Part shown: one piece after another, positions 34,268 to 45,734 of the stretch
Numbering within the stretch: the stretch's first letter is position 1
How the letters are laid out: the number at the start of each line of letters is the position of its first letter
DNA from: Triangularia verruculosa
Lineage: Eukaryota > Ascomycota > Sordariomycetes > Sordariales > Podosporaceae
Assembly: GCA_033296885.1 (NCBI GenBank)
Contig: MU863875.1
Location: 682,001 to 746,000 of the forward strand
Reading direction: 5' to 3'
DNA: 64,000 bases
The notes under the pieces: model-generated
The model's database searches: none
Seen by the model: only the letters and a program-made list of their open reading frames with translations
What the model was told of the DNA's origin: nothing
Made by a program: the position numbers and the translations under genes

Positions 34268-35355
34268 GGGAGAGGGCGCCACCTCCAAGGCATGATAGAC
34301 TTCGACGGCGGCTGATACAATTCGAAATGTGTTGTTGTTGTTGTTGTCCTCCTTGTTCGTAAATTACAAGCAAAAGTGTACAGCAATAGTTGGTGCTAAA
34401 CAAGGCGTGTGTCTTGGCCGACAAAAAAAAACAATTAATCGCAAATGCTACAGCCGGGCTTTGGTTTGGAGTCGCGAAAGCACCGGCGGCACAGCAACGG
34501 CAATGGCAAAAAGCGCCCCAACACTGTGGATGCCGTGGAGGAAAAAAAGGAGGTGCGATAGACGTCGGTCGGCAGGGGACGCGGGGGGGCGCGTGTCGAA
34601 GTCGCGGACGATGAAGCTTCAAAGTCGCGTAAAGCAACGGCGTGACATAATCCAGATGGCTGGGTCTGCACAAGGCCTCGATGCCCGAAAATGATTGGCC
34701 AGCAGCATCGGGAGCTTTGTTTGGCGCGCTAGGGCAGAATCAAGCAACGGCGGGCCAGTGCGCGCCGTCGAGATGCCAAGACCTTCGACAAGAGAACCTG
34801 GAAGCAGGAGAACGTCATGCAAGACAGGAACCCGAACCCTCATGAACCACTCATTCGGTAGGAACTCAACCCCTAGCCCAATCTGATAGCTATCTTCTGT
34901 CAAACCTCGACTTTGGGCAGCAACCGAAAACATGACCCAAAAGACTCGTCCCATCCAACGGTTTGCTCAAGCTGTGTCAAAATGCACTGCTGAGGTGGGG
35001 CATCCTCAGCGCAAACACCTAGAAACACAAGACGGATGCTAACAATGGAAGCAGGCTACCGTCTATGGCCAGTGTGTGGTTGCCGACTACAATTCAGTCC
35101 ACAAGAACCAATGCGCCAAAGAATTCATGGCGCTAAAGAATTGCTACCTGGTACGAGCCCCTTATTTTACCCCTTTCCGTTGCCCTTAACAACGCAAGAC
35201 AAGATTCTTACATATCACAATAATTAAGGCTGCCGCAAAAGGAGGGAAATAGAGTAAACGTATTAATCAACAAATTATACACCGCGAAAATCTCGGTATT
35301 GTCTAACGCGCATTTATTTGCTACACGCCTAAACTACTGGATATCATGAAACGTT
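34268..35355. other. intergenic: sfi1 promoter and ils1 3' side
   Basis: This region has a (TTG) run at about 34331-34348 and a GC-rich stretch near 34500-34620. Short frames on both strands are not supported as genes. Confidence 0.55.
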
Positions 35356-38300
35356 TTAGAGCTCGAGGAGACGCAGCAAGAAAGTAGCCCTTTGTACCTC
35401 CTGCTCTTCCTCAGCAATGATGCCCTCCTCCTTCTTGTCGGGAATCTTTCCCTCGATGTGGGTAACCTCATGCTTGTCCATCGGCCTCCGCAGCGCCTTG
35501 GAGATGGTCTCTGTGTGGGACTCAAACACCTTCTCAAGGCCAGTGTTCTCAGGATCGCTGAGCACTCTATACTCCATCTTGATGTCGTCTGTGACCTGGA
35601 GACCGGCCTTCTTGCGAAGACGCTGTACCCTGTTGATAATCTCGCGGGCAAGACCCTCCTCGGCAAGACCAGGGTAGATCCCAGCATCGAGGATAGTAAG
35701 CACATCGTTGTCGGTGTTGGTCTCGAGGTTCTTGGAAGACTCATCCTCCTTCAAGCCACGCTTGACAACGAGATCGCCGGCCTCGAGGGTGATGCCGTCA
35801 ACCACAAGCTTCCCGGTCTGAGTGTAGGCATATGCCTCATCGCTGGTGACGCTTGGCAATGCCTTCTTGACCTTACCCATATCCTTCTTGAGCTTCTTGC
35901 CAAGTACGGGCCAGTCAGCCGTGACGCTGTACTGCACACCATACTGCGCCTCATCCGAGGTCAGCACAAGGTCACGAACGTTGAGCTCCTCAGTGATGTA
36001 ATCCTGGAGCGAGCGCACATCCTCCAAGTACTGAGGGTCGTGGTGAATGACAATAAGCGTCTTGAGAGGCTGCTTGAGACCGATAGTACGTCTCTCGCGG
36101 GAGTATCTGCCCAACTCAATGACCTTTTGCATGCGCTGCACTCTTCTCTCGATGTCAGGGTTGAACAGCTCTTGCCTGACCTCGGGGAAGGGAAGGAAAT
36201 GAACACTGCGGGGATCCTGACCCCTGAGCTTCTCAGGGATGGCAGGAAGGAGCTTAAGGTAGATGGTATCAGTGAGGAACGGAGTGAAGGGCGCCAGGCC
36301 ACGGCACAGAGTGAAAAGGACCTCAAAGAGGGTATTGAGGGCGTGGAGAGTATCCTCAATACCGTTCTCACCCTTCAACCGCTTTCGGTTGAAACGGATG
36401 TACCAGTTGGTGGTGTTGTCAATCAGCTCAAGAAGCTTGGGGACAACAGTGTACAGACGGTACGCTATGCATCTGGTCAGCATCACGCGTCATCAGAGGA
36501 AAATAATTATACTTACCAGCCATCTCCTCGTTGACAAACTTGAGCAGACTTTGGCAGCTTGCCAAGATCCACTTGTCCATAACATTGGTGTTAGATGACT
36601 CCATGGTAGGATCGAACTTGTAATCAACGTTCTCGACCTTCTTGAGGAGAGCAACCTGGCCCTCGAAGAACTTGTAACTGTTCCAGAAGGGAAGGAGAAC
36701 CTTGGCAACAACCTCCTTAACACCAGCCTCCTTGAAGCGAAGGGGCTCGGCTCTCACGACTGGCGAGTTGATGAGATACAGGCGGAGGGCATCGGAACCA
36801 TACTTTGACATGACAACGGTAGGGTCTGGGTAGTTCTTGAGGCGCTTGGACATCTTCTTGCCATCCTCAGCAAGCACGATGCCGTTGACGACACAGTTTT
36901 TGAAAGGAGAGATACCAAAGAGGTGGGTGCCAAGAACAAGAAGAGTGTAGAACCAGCCTCTGGTCTGATCAAGACCCTCCGCAATGAAATCACCGGGGAA
37001 GCTCTTCTCAAACTCCTCCTTGTTCTCAAACGGATAGTGCTTGCTGGCATAAGGCATGCTGCCAGACTCAAACCAACAGTCAAAGACCTCCTCAACGCGC
37101 TTGAGAGTGCCCTTACCCTGCTTGCTGGGGATGGTGATGTGATCGATCTTGTGACGGTGAAGATCGGTGATATCACCCTCATAGCCGCTCAGCTCCTTCA
37201 GTTCCTCAATGCTGCCAATGCAGACACGTTCCTCTCCGTCATCGCTGATCCACAGCGGAATGGGGGTACCCCAGTATCGGTTACGGGACACGTTCCAATC
37301 GCGGGCGTTGGCGATCCAGCTGGCGAAGCGCTTCTCCTTGACGAATGATGGAACCCAGTGCGAGCCCTCAATGTTCTCGAGCATCTGGGGAATGATCTGA
37401 GGGATGCGGATGAACCACGAAGGCACGGCCTTGTAGATCAGAGGAGTATCAGAGCGGTAGCACATCGGGTACGAATGCTTGTACTGAGATTCGACGATAA
37501 GTCTGCCAGTCCCCTTCAGGTGCTTGATGATCTCCTTGTCGGCCTTCTTGACGTGGAGGCCGGCGAAGTCGGAGACCTTGCTGGTGAAGACACCCGAGTC
37601 ATCGACCGGGTCGGGAGGAGGGCGCTTTTCGGTGATAATGCCGGCCTCAACGGCTACGTTATAATCGTCCTCACCGAAAGCCGGGGCCTGGTGAACGATA
37701 CCCGTACCACTTTCGGCCGTGACATAGGTGGCGTTGAGGAGCTTGAATGCAACATCCTTGTATTCATCGTAGAAGTAGTTGAAAGGGGGCAGGTACTTCC
37801 AGCCGAGCATCTCCTTACCCTTGTACTTGGCCAAAACCTTGAACTTGGCCTTCTTGGGGTCCTTGTAGAGCGTTGTGAGCAGCTTCTCGAGGATGATGAA
37901 GTTCTTTCCGGTCTTCTCATCGGCAATCTTGACGTACTCGAAGTCGGGATGCGCCGCAAGACCAGTGTGAGATGGCAGAGTCCAGGGAGTGGTTGTCCAG
38001 GCGAGGAAGTTGGTCTCGGGGTCGTCGACAAGGGGGAAGGCGACAACAACGGCCGGGTCAGTGACATCCTGGTAGTTCTGGTTTGCCTCGAAGTTGCTCA
38101 GGGCAGTCGTGAGAGCGGTCGAGTAAGGCATGACGCGGTAGCCTTGATATACCTGGCCCTTGTCGAACAATTGCTTAAACACCCACCATTCTGACTCCAT
38201 GAAGGTAGGGTCCATAGTCTTGTAGTCGTTGTCAAAGTCGATCCAGCGACCTAATCTCTCAATGGTATGCCTCCATTCCTCGGAATATCTCATCACGATT

Positions 38301-38726
38301 CCCCTGCACTCCTCGTTGTACTTCTCCAAACCCATCTCCATGACGGCGGCCTTGCCGGAGATACCGAGCTTCTTGTCGATCTCATGTTCAATAGGAAGGC
38401 CGTGTGTATCCCACCCAAATCTGCGCTCAACGTGAAATCCCTTCATGGACCAGTATCTTGGGATAATGTCCTTGATGGTGGAGGCGAGGAGATGGCCATA
38501 GTGAGGAAGGCCCGTCGCGAATGGGGGGCCATCGTAGAAGGTGTAATTGGGGTTGCCAGCAGAGAGCTCGACCTATATGCTATGTATAAGCACACGCACC
38601 ACAGCGAGGTGTACAGGTTAGCGCCTTGATCGCGCCAGACGGTGTGCGCACCTGTCTCTCAAAGGCCTTGATCTCGCGCCATCTTTGAATGGTGGCCTCC
38701 TCCTCCTTCGGAAAGTCGATCGACAT
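35356..38726 (-). CDS. ils1: cytosolic isoleucyl-tRNA synthetase, 3 exons
   Basis: Class Ia synthetase charging tRNA-Ile in the cytosol. Exons 38726-38652, 38572-36517 and 36464-35356 give 1,079 residues, near the usual size of eukaryotic cytosolic IleRS. The ATP-binding signature is GPPFATGLPHYGH (HxGH at about 49-52). A CP1 editing domain follows (TTPWTLPSHTGLAAHPDFEY is the editing-site TWTTPWTLPSN-like segment; GTGIVHQAPAFGEDDYNV), then the second catalytic motif KKMSKR at about 600, and the anticodon-binding region (AAYRLYTVVPKLLELIDNTTNWYIR, restored by the second intron junction). The first donor is the less common GTGCGC. I start at MSIDFPKEEE, the family start; an upstream in-frame Met leads into low-similarity sequence. 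The first exon ends at FERQ and resumes VELSAGNPNYTFYDGPP. There is no mitochondrial presequence. Confidence 0.96.
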
Positions 38727-39624
38727 CTTGAAACCAATACGCTCGCAGAAATCGCCCTGGTAACGAGGGAGGCGTTGAAAAATCAGTACTGTGGTCCTGC
38801 CGAAGAGAAGAGAAGAAAAACGAGAATAGGAGGAAGCAGGGGTCGTAGGTATAGGTGAAAAGCCGGCCTGACTCACTTGGGATAGAGGCGGTGCAGACGG
38901 ACCGGTATAACTGCTGGGAGGGCAATAAATTTCGAGGTCAAAGTGTGACTCGAAATTGAAGACGATTGCGCCGGCTTCTGCCACAGTCAACTTTTGGAGG
39001 GGTTGACTGCGGGGTTGAATTGGTCGGGCCTGGCAGCAGCCTTGCAGCGCCCCGCTAAAATCAACCCAATCGTCTGTTAGAGAGCAACCCTCTGAAACGC
39101 CAAGATCGCCGCAGTTTTCAGCCTCACATCCACCGTCCAGTAAGTAGCCCTCTAACTCTGACAAGGGTTTTGATAGGCCTGTGATTCATCCCTCTTAGCG
39201 CCCGTGCCGACCCTGTCACTGCTGTTGTCCCCTCCCTGTCGGTGCCCGTGGCAGCGGCAGAGGAACAACAACATCCTGGGCTGCTGTGACGGATTGAGCT
39301 GCCATCACAACAATTACCCCTTTTCCAGCTGACCCTTGTGTTTGGGCCAGGTTGGGCTTTGCCAGACTTCATTCTGAAAAGCGAAAATGCACTCTGCGTG
39401 AGCGAGCATCTGTATACTCTCTGTCGCTGAATTGGGGATCCGATACCGCTTGTCGATAAGATCAATCAACTTGGGCCCCCAAGGTGCTCGCCAAGGCTTG
39501 CTTCCCGTCTCCGACACTGTACATACATACATCGTCTCGACTTGTGTCCGACTCCTAAGAACGGCCCTGTAATCGAATCTGACTGTTGAACTTGCGCTTC
39601 GCTGCGCCGGCGACTTCCGACAAG
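38727..39624. other. intergenic: divergent ils1 / hymA promoter
   Basis: This 0.9 kb lies between opposite-facing starts. A CCAG acceptor at about 38757 on the minus strand may mark an intron in the ils1 leader. I see no gene. Confidence 0.55.
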
Positions 39625-40923
39625 ATGTCATTCCTTTTTGGACGGACGCGCACAAGGACGAATGCTACCGACCTGCCCAAGCAGGCGAGGGAACATGTCA
39701 CCAAGCTGGAGGGACCGCAAGGGGGGCCAAAGGTAAACACTGGTGATGCTACAATGCGCCCGGCAAGATCTAACCAGCGCAACACAGGCCGATGAACTGG
39801 CAAAGGTTCTATCGCAAATCAAAATGGTTCTCCAAGGCACACCAGGTACGCATTTTTCTTCCCAACGCTCCCCAGGCCAGCAAACTAACACCCCAGTGCC
39901 ACAGAAGCCGAGCCCTCCCCCGAGCAAATCTACCAATTAATCACCGGCATGATCGAAGAAGACGTCCTCTACCTCCTCGCCGCCAACCTCCACCGCCTCC
40001 CCTTCGAGTCCCGAAAAGACACCCAGGTCATCTTCTCCTACATCTTCCGCTTCCGCGCCCCCACCAACGTCCAGAAACCTGAACCTTTAGCTCTTGCCTG
40101 GGTGGTGGAAAAGAGGCCGCAGGTGCTGGTCGAGCTGTGCAAGGCCTACGACTACAAGGAGAGCGCGACGCCGGCGGGGACGGTTTTGCGCGAGGTGCTC
40201 AAGAACGAGGCCGCGGCGGCGGTAATACTGTACGACGACGGCGACGAGATCGGCTCCAGTGCGAGGGGGGTGGGGGGGATCAACCCTGACAGGCCACAGA
40301 CGGGAAACGGGGTGTTTTGGAAGTTTTTCGAGTGGATAGATAAAAGCTCCTTTGAGGTGGCGGCGGATGCTTTTACTACGTTTAGAGTATGTCACCCCCT
40401 TCCTTTTTTTTTTTACCCCTTTATTACTGTCTCACTTTACTAAATATGCCTCAAGGAACTCCTCACGAAACACAAAGACCTCGTCCCGAAATACCTCGCC
40501 GTCAACTTTGACCTTTTTTTTTCCCGGTACAACTCGGTCCTAGTCCAATCCAACAGCTACGTCACCAAGCGGCAGTCGATAAAACTCTTGGGAGAAATCT
40601 TGCTCGACAGATCAAACTACAACGTCATGACGGCGTACGTCGACCGAGGCGAACACCTCAAGATCTGCATGAACCTGCTCAGGGACGACCGAAAGATGGT
40701 GCAGTACGAAGGGTTCCACGTTTTCAAAGTCTTTGTGGCGAACCCGCACAAGAGCGTGCCGGTGCAGAAGATCCTGCTGATGAACAGGGAGAAGCTGCTG
40801 CACTTTTTGAGTCACTTTTTGGAGGACCGGACGGACGACGAGCAGTTTATCGACGAGAGGGAGTTTTTGATCAAGCAGATTAGGAATATGCCGAGTCAGC
40901 CGGTGCAGCCGCATCATCGGTAG
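39625..40923 (+). CDS. hymA: Mo25/Hym1-family scaffold protein (HymA), 4 exons
   Basis: CAB39/Mo25-like armadillo scaffold of the MOR/RAM (NDR kinase) network that controls polarity, septation and, in Aspergillus, conidiophore development. Exons 39625-39732, 39788-39845, 39905-40386 and 40456-40923 give 371 residues, close to the family length. Landmarks are MSFLFGRTRTR at the start (short basic), MIEEDVLYLLAANLHRLPFESRKD, VIFSYIFRFRAP, FWKFFEWIDKSSFEVAADAFTTFRELLTKHKDLV (across intron 3), YNSVLVQSNSYVTKRQSIKLLGEILLDR, NVMTAYV and KICMNLLRDDRKMVQYEGFHVFKVFVANP. These are the strongly conserved repeats of the family. The C-terminus FLIKQIRNMP is usual. The second intron is 59 nt with a short pyrimidine tract. 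The gene is divergent from ils1. Confidence 0.95.
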
Positions 40924-42051
40924 GGCCGTGGTGGGGGGGAGCAGCAGCAGCAGTGGCAGAGGTGGATTTGATGGTTGGAGAAGGAAGGGCGGGGGGGGGG
41001 GGGGTGTTTGCTTGGTTTGAAAAAACGGACTTTTTGGCGGAATAGGATGGGTTGTTTGCGGATGCAAATTGGTATCGACTGTTGTTCTGGGTTTTTGTTT
41101 TGTTGTTGTATGGCCTGGTCTGTTTAGGGGAATTGGTTGGGTTTGGGGTTTTTTAGGTGTTGGGTTTTTGCATCATGTGAGAAATCGGGGGTTCTTTAGA
41201 GAAAAAGAGATAAATGGTAATGTAATTACCTAGAGAGAGTAGGAAAGATAAGGTCCTGGGGAACAAACAGATACAAGAGCCATCGCTGTTTTACTGGAAG
41301 CAAGAATGAGAGTGTGGCAGGAAAAGGGGTAGGGTACAAGAGCCTTAGCAGGGGGGATGAGGAGGGAACAGTACATTAGCAAGATATCGGGTTACATATA
41401 ATTGATTCGTTGTACGGAATGAACAAGATCTGATAGAGTCTGGGGTTTGAACGATTTGTGTGTTTGGTAGTCCTGCTATGTGACGTGCTCGCAGAATTTC
41501 ACATGGTCACGTTTATGGACAATGTTAAAGTCAACGCGCTGTTAATTCTGAGCTATGTAATAAGACGCTGAAGTCTGATCCATGTAAAGCGGTGATTCCT
41601 CCGGATATACCTACAACTTCCTCTCTCTTCAGCTCGCTTACGAAACTCTTGAATGATCTGCAGCTCTTGGACGAAGCAAATGATGTCCTCCGATTAAACC
41701 CACGAGTCCCGAGCCCAATAACCAGCTTCCCCATTTTCCCAACCTGCCCGCGAGATCCTATGAGGGTATTCAGCAATGTGATCCAGAAATTGCAAATATC
41801 TGGCAGCGAGTGAAACAAGCGCATCTATTCCATTCGTTTTCCCTCTCGTACTCTGTTGGAAGCCACCCCTTGCCATGCTCGTATCTCGTCGTAACCTCTT
41901 CTTTCTCTCCAACCTCCATGATGGGATGCCTGTCTTCTGTTCATACACTACTCGACACACCAGAGACACCTCCAAAGCCAACGCATGAAAATAGAGTGGG
42001 GTTGTCATGATAATAAATGCAATGTTGATCGTGCTGTCCTCCCATTCAGGA
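40924..42051. other. intergenic between convergent hymA and AT-hook gene
   Basis: This region has a 14-G run at 40991-41004 and no supportable ORF. It holds the 3' UTRs of two convergent genes. Confidence 0.6.
40991..41004. repeat. poly(G) tract, 14 nt
   Basis: A homopolymer just downstream of hymA. It is slippage-prone and could form G-quadruplex-like structures. Confidence 0.8.
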
Positions 42052-43877
42052 TCAATCTGAGCGAGGATCAGCAAAGTCTCCCCACAGCCAATCCTGCGAA
42101 GGCCACCGAGGCCCCGTATCCTTCCTCGCTTCTCCACACAGCTCGTAGGCCTGATCATAACCAGGGACCGAAATCAAAGCATTCTCAAAGGCGCTTTCCC
42201 CATTCTTTGTCGTGTAGAACTGAATAGTTCCCACCTGAGCCTTGTGCTGAGTCTCCCCAGAGAGAACGTGCTTGACTCGGTAGGCAAAGTAGAGTGTGTG
42301 AACCTCCGACAAGCTCATAGGAGTCACCTTGCGGTACTTGGAAGGGAGCTCGCCACCAAGCTCACTAGAGGCCTTGCGCTTGTGAGTAGCTGTGTCGTCA
42401 TCGGCAGAAATTCCGTCCTCCGGCAGAGAGATCCCCTCATCCTCATCCAGGTGCATAATGTCAGAAAGCACAAGACCCTGGCTTTCGATACGTTCCTGCT
42501 TAACGATGTACCGTTGAATCTTCTGCTCTGTCAATCCAATCCTCATCACGGCGCTCCAGCGGCTTAGCTCAAGGGAGCCGGCTAGCAGGTCATCGTCGTC
42601 GGTGGCGAACTTGACGGTAAGTCGACCTGGGTGGACTCTATCACCTGGGATGACGTATTTGACGCTGTACTCTCCCACCAACGAAGAAAGGAGGGGACTG
42701 GTGGTAGCCGCGGTGTAAGATGTTTCGTCGACAGACTTGACAACTGTTTGGGTGGTGTTGGCCTTGGGGAACGAAGATATCGAGGCCGTCTTTCTAGCAA
42801 CGGCGAATCCAGAGAGTCGTTTCTTTGGATTCTGTGGCTCTTCAAGGATGACAGGGTCGCCTCTCTTTCTGAAGACAGTAGACTGGGATGTGGGAGGCGA
42901 GGGAGACCGGGTAGACGAAAGAGAGGGCTCGTAATCCTCATCTTCATCCATATCGCTCTCGTCTTGTACAACAAACTCGCGCAAGTTCTTCTTGTCTTCA
43001 TCCTTCTCGACATGATTGTCGCCAGTTTCGCCGTCGACCACATCTCCACCGACGTCGACAGTATCAGCACTGTTCTCCTTGGGTCTTCCACGACCCCCCC
43101 TGGTGGCGGTCGGTGTTGTGCTGGTCGGGCTGATATGAAGCGTATCAGACTTTCTGGGGCGCCCTCGACCACGCTTGACAGGCGCATGGTTATCAATGGA
43201 GGTGGTCTCCGTTCTTGGTGCCTCGTGAGTATCTTCCGCCTCTTCCTGCGAGCCCTGCATGACATCAAAGGTTGTCTCTACCGCCGAAGTCTTTCTGGGA
43301 CGGCCACGGCCGCGGCGAGTAGGTGGAGCCGATCTTCCATGAGGAGAGCCGTCAGAGAGGGTGCGTATCTCAGCACGCAAATCATCTTTAGCAGCAGCAA
43401 TATCAGCGTCTGTAAATGCGGTCTTCTTCTCATCCTCAGATTCCAGGATCGAGGAAGTATCTGCTGCGTCCTGCTTCTTGGGACGACCACGAGGGCGCGG
43501 GGCTGCTGTGGGCTGCTCTGAAGGTGTCTCATCCTCCTCGCCAACGTGATTGCTCTTAAGCTGAGCCTCAGGCAGCAGCCTGGCAGCTTCCAGTGCCTGC
43601 TTCGACCTGTGATGAGGCTTCTTCTTGGGACGCCCACGGGAGCGAGGGGTGACGATAGGCTGCTCACTCTGAGCAGTCGGTGTCGCAATGGGCGTGAACA
43701 CAGCTGAAGTATGGTCCTCAGCGGGAGTGGTGATCTTCTTGGGCCGACCGCGAGGACGGGGGATCGGCTGTGCCGCGCTGTCGACCATCGCGGTAATAGG
43801 CTTACTGGGAGTACGCGCCTGTAAAAATGATTAGCTATGATGTATCGATCAATGCTGGTTTAGAGACTACTTACCAT
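42052..43877 (-). CDS. AT-hook DNA-binding protein, six hooks, ATG-only first exon
   Basis: Nuclear AT-rich-DNA-binding protein of unknown role. The model is exon 1 43877-43875 (only the ATG, donor GTAAGT), a 56-nt intron ending TTTTACAG, and exon 2 43818-42052, giving 589 residues. The reading frame opens MARTPSKPITAMVD, and without exon 1 the first Met is at 43788. Six hook motifs with the GRP core occur near residues 21-29, 59-68, 109-117, 169-177, 216-224 and 241-248 (RGRPKK, RGRPRK, RGRPKE types). Acidic and Ser/Thr linkers separate them. The C-terminal half (about 370-589) looks globular: SVKYVIPGDRVHPGRLTVKFATDDDD, ELSRWSAVMRIGLTEQKIQRYIV, VHTLYFAYRVKHVLSGE, GTIQFYTTKNGESAFENALISV. I do not recognise this fold. 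It is tandem with the F-box gene, about 0.7 kb downstream of it. Confidence 0.85.
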
Positions 43878-44606
43878 GGTGACACCAGATCGGAAGCTTC
43901 GTCTGGCAATAAAGCGCCGCGGAATTGAGCAGCTGAAGCCTTTGTCGATGTTCAAGCGGGCAAAAAGCGGCGGGTTGAGTATTTGATGAAAAAGAAGTGA
44001 AGAGAATGAATGGCGAGGTTTGAGGGTGCGAATAAAATGAAATAATAGCTTTGGTACCTTATAATTGTGCGTTGACAAGAGCTTTTATGGAAAGAACCTT
44101 GTTGGCAAGAGTCTGCAGCCTTGAATCTTTATGGCAAGAGCGATTGGCACGTATGAAACTTTAACCTGGAAGAACAAGCAAACCTACCGATGGTCGAATG
44201 TGACTTCGTTTGTATATTTAAGCAGAACACCTTATTCACAAATGCCTCGTTTAGCTATCTGGCTACTGAAATGGTCAACGGAACTCTTCGGGTTGGATGT
44301 CACTTGATTCTGACATGGTTGCATTCCGAACCATATTCGACGTGGCTAGGAGTCACCGCAGTTCCCATCATATTGTGAAGTAGTCGGCGGCGAGGGCGTG
44401 ATGGCGGTTCAAGGCTGACTTTGAGTGACCTCGGCGTGGAAAGTTTAATTCATCGGCTGCAACCAGCCGGAAGTATCCTCCATTTCGTCATCTTCGACGA
44501 ACTTCTGATCCTCAACAAGCCTGCCATGCACCCCCAAAATCTCTTATTCTTCTCCTTGGTCCTTCTCCTCGCGGCCGTGGTCTTTATCATCATGATGAGC
44601 ATCCTT
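43878..44606. other. intergenic: AT-hook gene promoter, F-box gene 3' side
   Basis: This region has the upstream sequence of the AT-hook gene and the downstream end of the F-box gene. No independent ORF is supported. Confidence 0.6.
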
Positions 44607-45734
44607 TTACTCGTCCTCTTCTTCGCTCGCCTCGTCCCCTTTCTGCAGACCGTCCTCACGACAATCCTCATCCCTCGAGAAACACTCTCCTTCACTGCTC
44701 AACCACTTCCCAAGATCTATTTTCTCCACCGTCTCGTCCCTCACACACTCGTCCGTCGCGGCATTCCAGATATGCACTTCCCCATTCGGAGCCAGATGAA
44801 CCAACTCCACCCTCCGGTCCGGTGGCGTAGCACTAATCATCCTCCTCATGGCCCTTCTCATCGCGGATTCAAGGGTGCAATCATACCATCTGTCGGTCTG
44901 AGGCCAGGTGTATACACTGTTGCCGGTAGGACGATCTGGTAACCGACGGTTTCCGTGAGAGCACATGCCCGCACGATTGAGCTTGGGATTCACCACCGAC
45001 ACAGGCAGATGAAGATTAATTCTCAGATACCTAACCGAATACACCTCCCCCTTCTCCAAAGGCCCTAGGACATCGGGGCAGATCCAGTGAGTCCTGATTC
45101 TGAGGGTATGAAGTCTTTTCGTCAGTGGGCGCAGGATGGTGCAAAGGTGTCCGGTTTTTCCGCCCCATGTAATGAAGGATCCGTCCAAGTCAATGTCAAG
45201 TGAAGTGACGCTGTTCCAGGGAGTATGCTTCACTGATTTCGCATGCGAGAGTGTGGAAGAGGAAATCCCAGTAACCAGGTTCTCGAGTCTTACAATGGGT
45301 AAGTGGCCATTTTTATGAATATAAGGCCAAGCCCAGAAACTGTCGCGATGATTTGCCACAAAGCGGATAGACTTGAGTCTTTGGAACTCAGAGAGTTTGT
45401 TGTAAAACTTCGGAAGGTTGGCTGAGGTGTTGTAGTAGAAATCGGGCCCCTTTGAGACGATGGTCACGGTATGGAGAGATTCCCGGAGCACAAGGAGCTT
45501 TTCGTCTATCAATGCAGATTTGCTGTGGACGATACGACTGATCACGCCAGGGGTCCATTCGATTCTGTTGTAGAGAAAAGGTTCAACAAGATAATACCAC
45601 TGCTTGCAAATGGTGAGGCGGCGGATGTCGTCCTGGAAAAATGACGGAGTGAGGATGTCGAGAATCATCAGCCAGATCTCCGGTGGGAGATGGCGGACGC
45701 GGGTGCCGGTATCCGATTTCTCGTTTGCTGCCAT
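44607..45734 (-). CDS. F-box protein
   Basis: Predicted SCF ubiquitin-ligase substrate receptor. Single exon of 375 residues from MAANEKSD (383 if the Met at 45758 is used). An F-box starts near residue 12: VRHLPPEIWLMILDIL, then a helix DIRRLTICKQWYYLVEPFLYNRIEW typical of the fungal F-box end. After it comes a region with repeated hydrophobic patterns (LKSIRFVANHRD, NSVTSLDIDLDGSFITW, RLHTLRIRTHW, VRYLRINLHLPV) that suggests irregular leucine-rich repeats. The last about 40 residues are very acidic (SSEGECFSRDED, EEEDE). The substrate is unknown; such genes are often species-specific in fungi. Confidence 0.85.
   Translation of the reverse strand: MAANEKSDTGTRVRHLPPEIWLMILDILTPSFFQDDIRRLTICKQWYYLVEPFLYNRIEWTPGVISRIVHSKSALIDEKLLVLRESLHTVTIVSKGPDFYYNTSANLPKFYNKLSEFQRLKSIRFVANHRDSFWAWPYIHKNGHLPIVRLENLVTGISSSTLSHAKSVKHTPWNSVTSLDIDLDGSFITWGGKTGHLCTILRPLTKRLHTLRIRTHWICPDVLGPLEKGEVYSVRYLRINLHLPVSVVNPKLNRAGMCSHGNRRLPDRPTGNSVYTWPQTDRWYDCTLESAMRRAMRRMISATPPDRRVELVHLAPNGEVHIWNAATDECVRDETVEKIDLGKWLSSEGECFSRDEDCREDGLQKGDEASEEEDE

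Noticed and set aside
35392..36534. 380-residue open frame on the + strand
   Set aside because: It is antisense to the C-terminal part of isoleucyl-tRNA synthetase, whose protein matches its family throughout. GC-biased codons leave the opposite strand open.
37358..38194. 278-residue + strand frame
   Set aside because: Antisense shadow of the IleRS editing domain, with no domain of its own.
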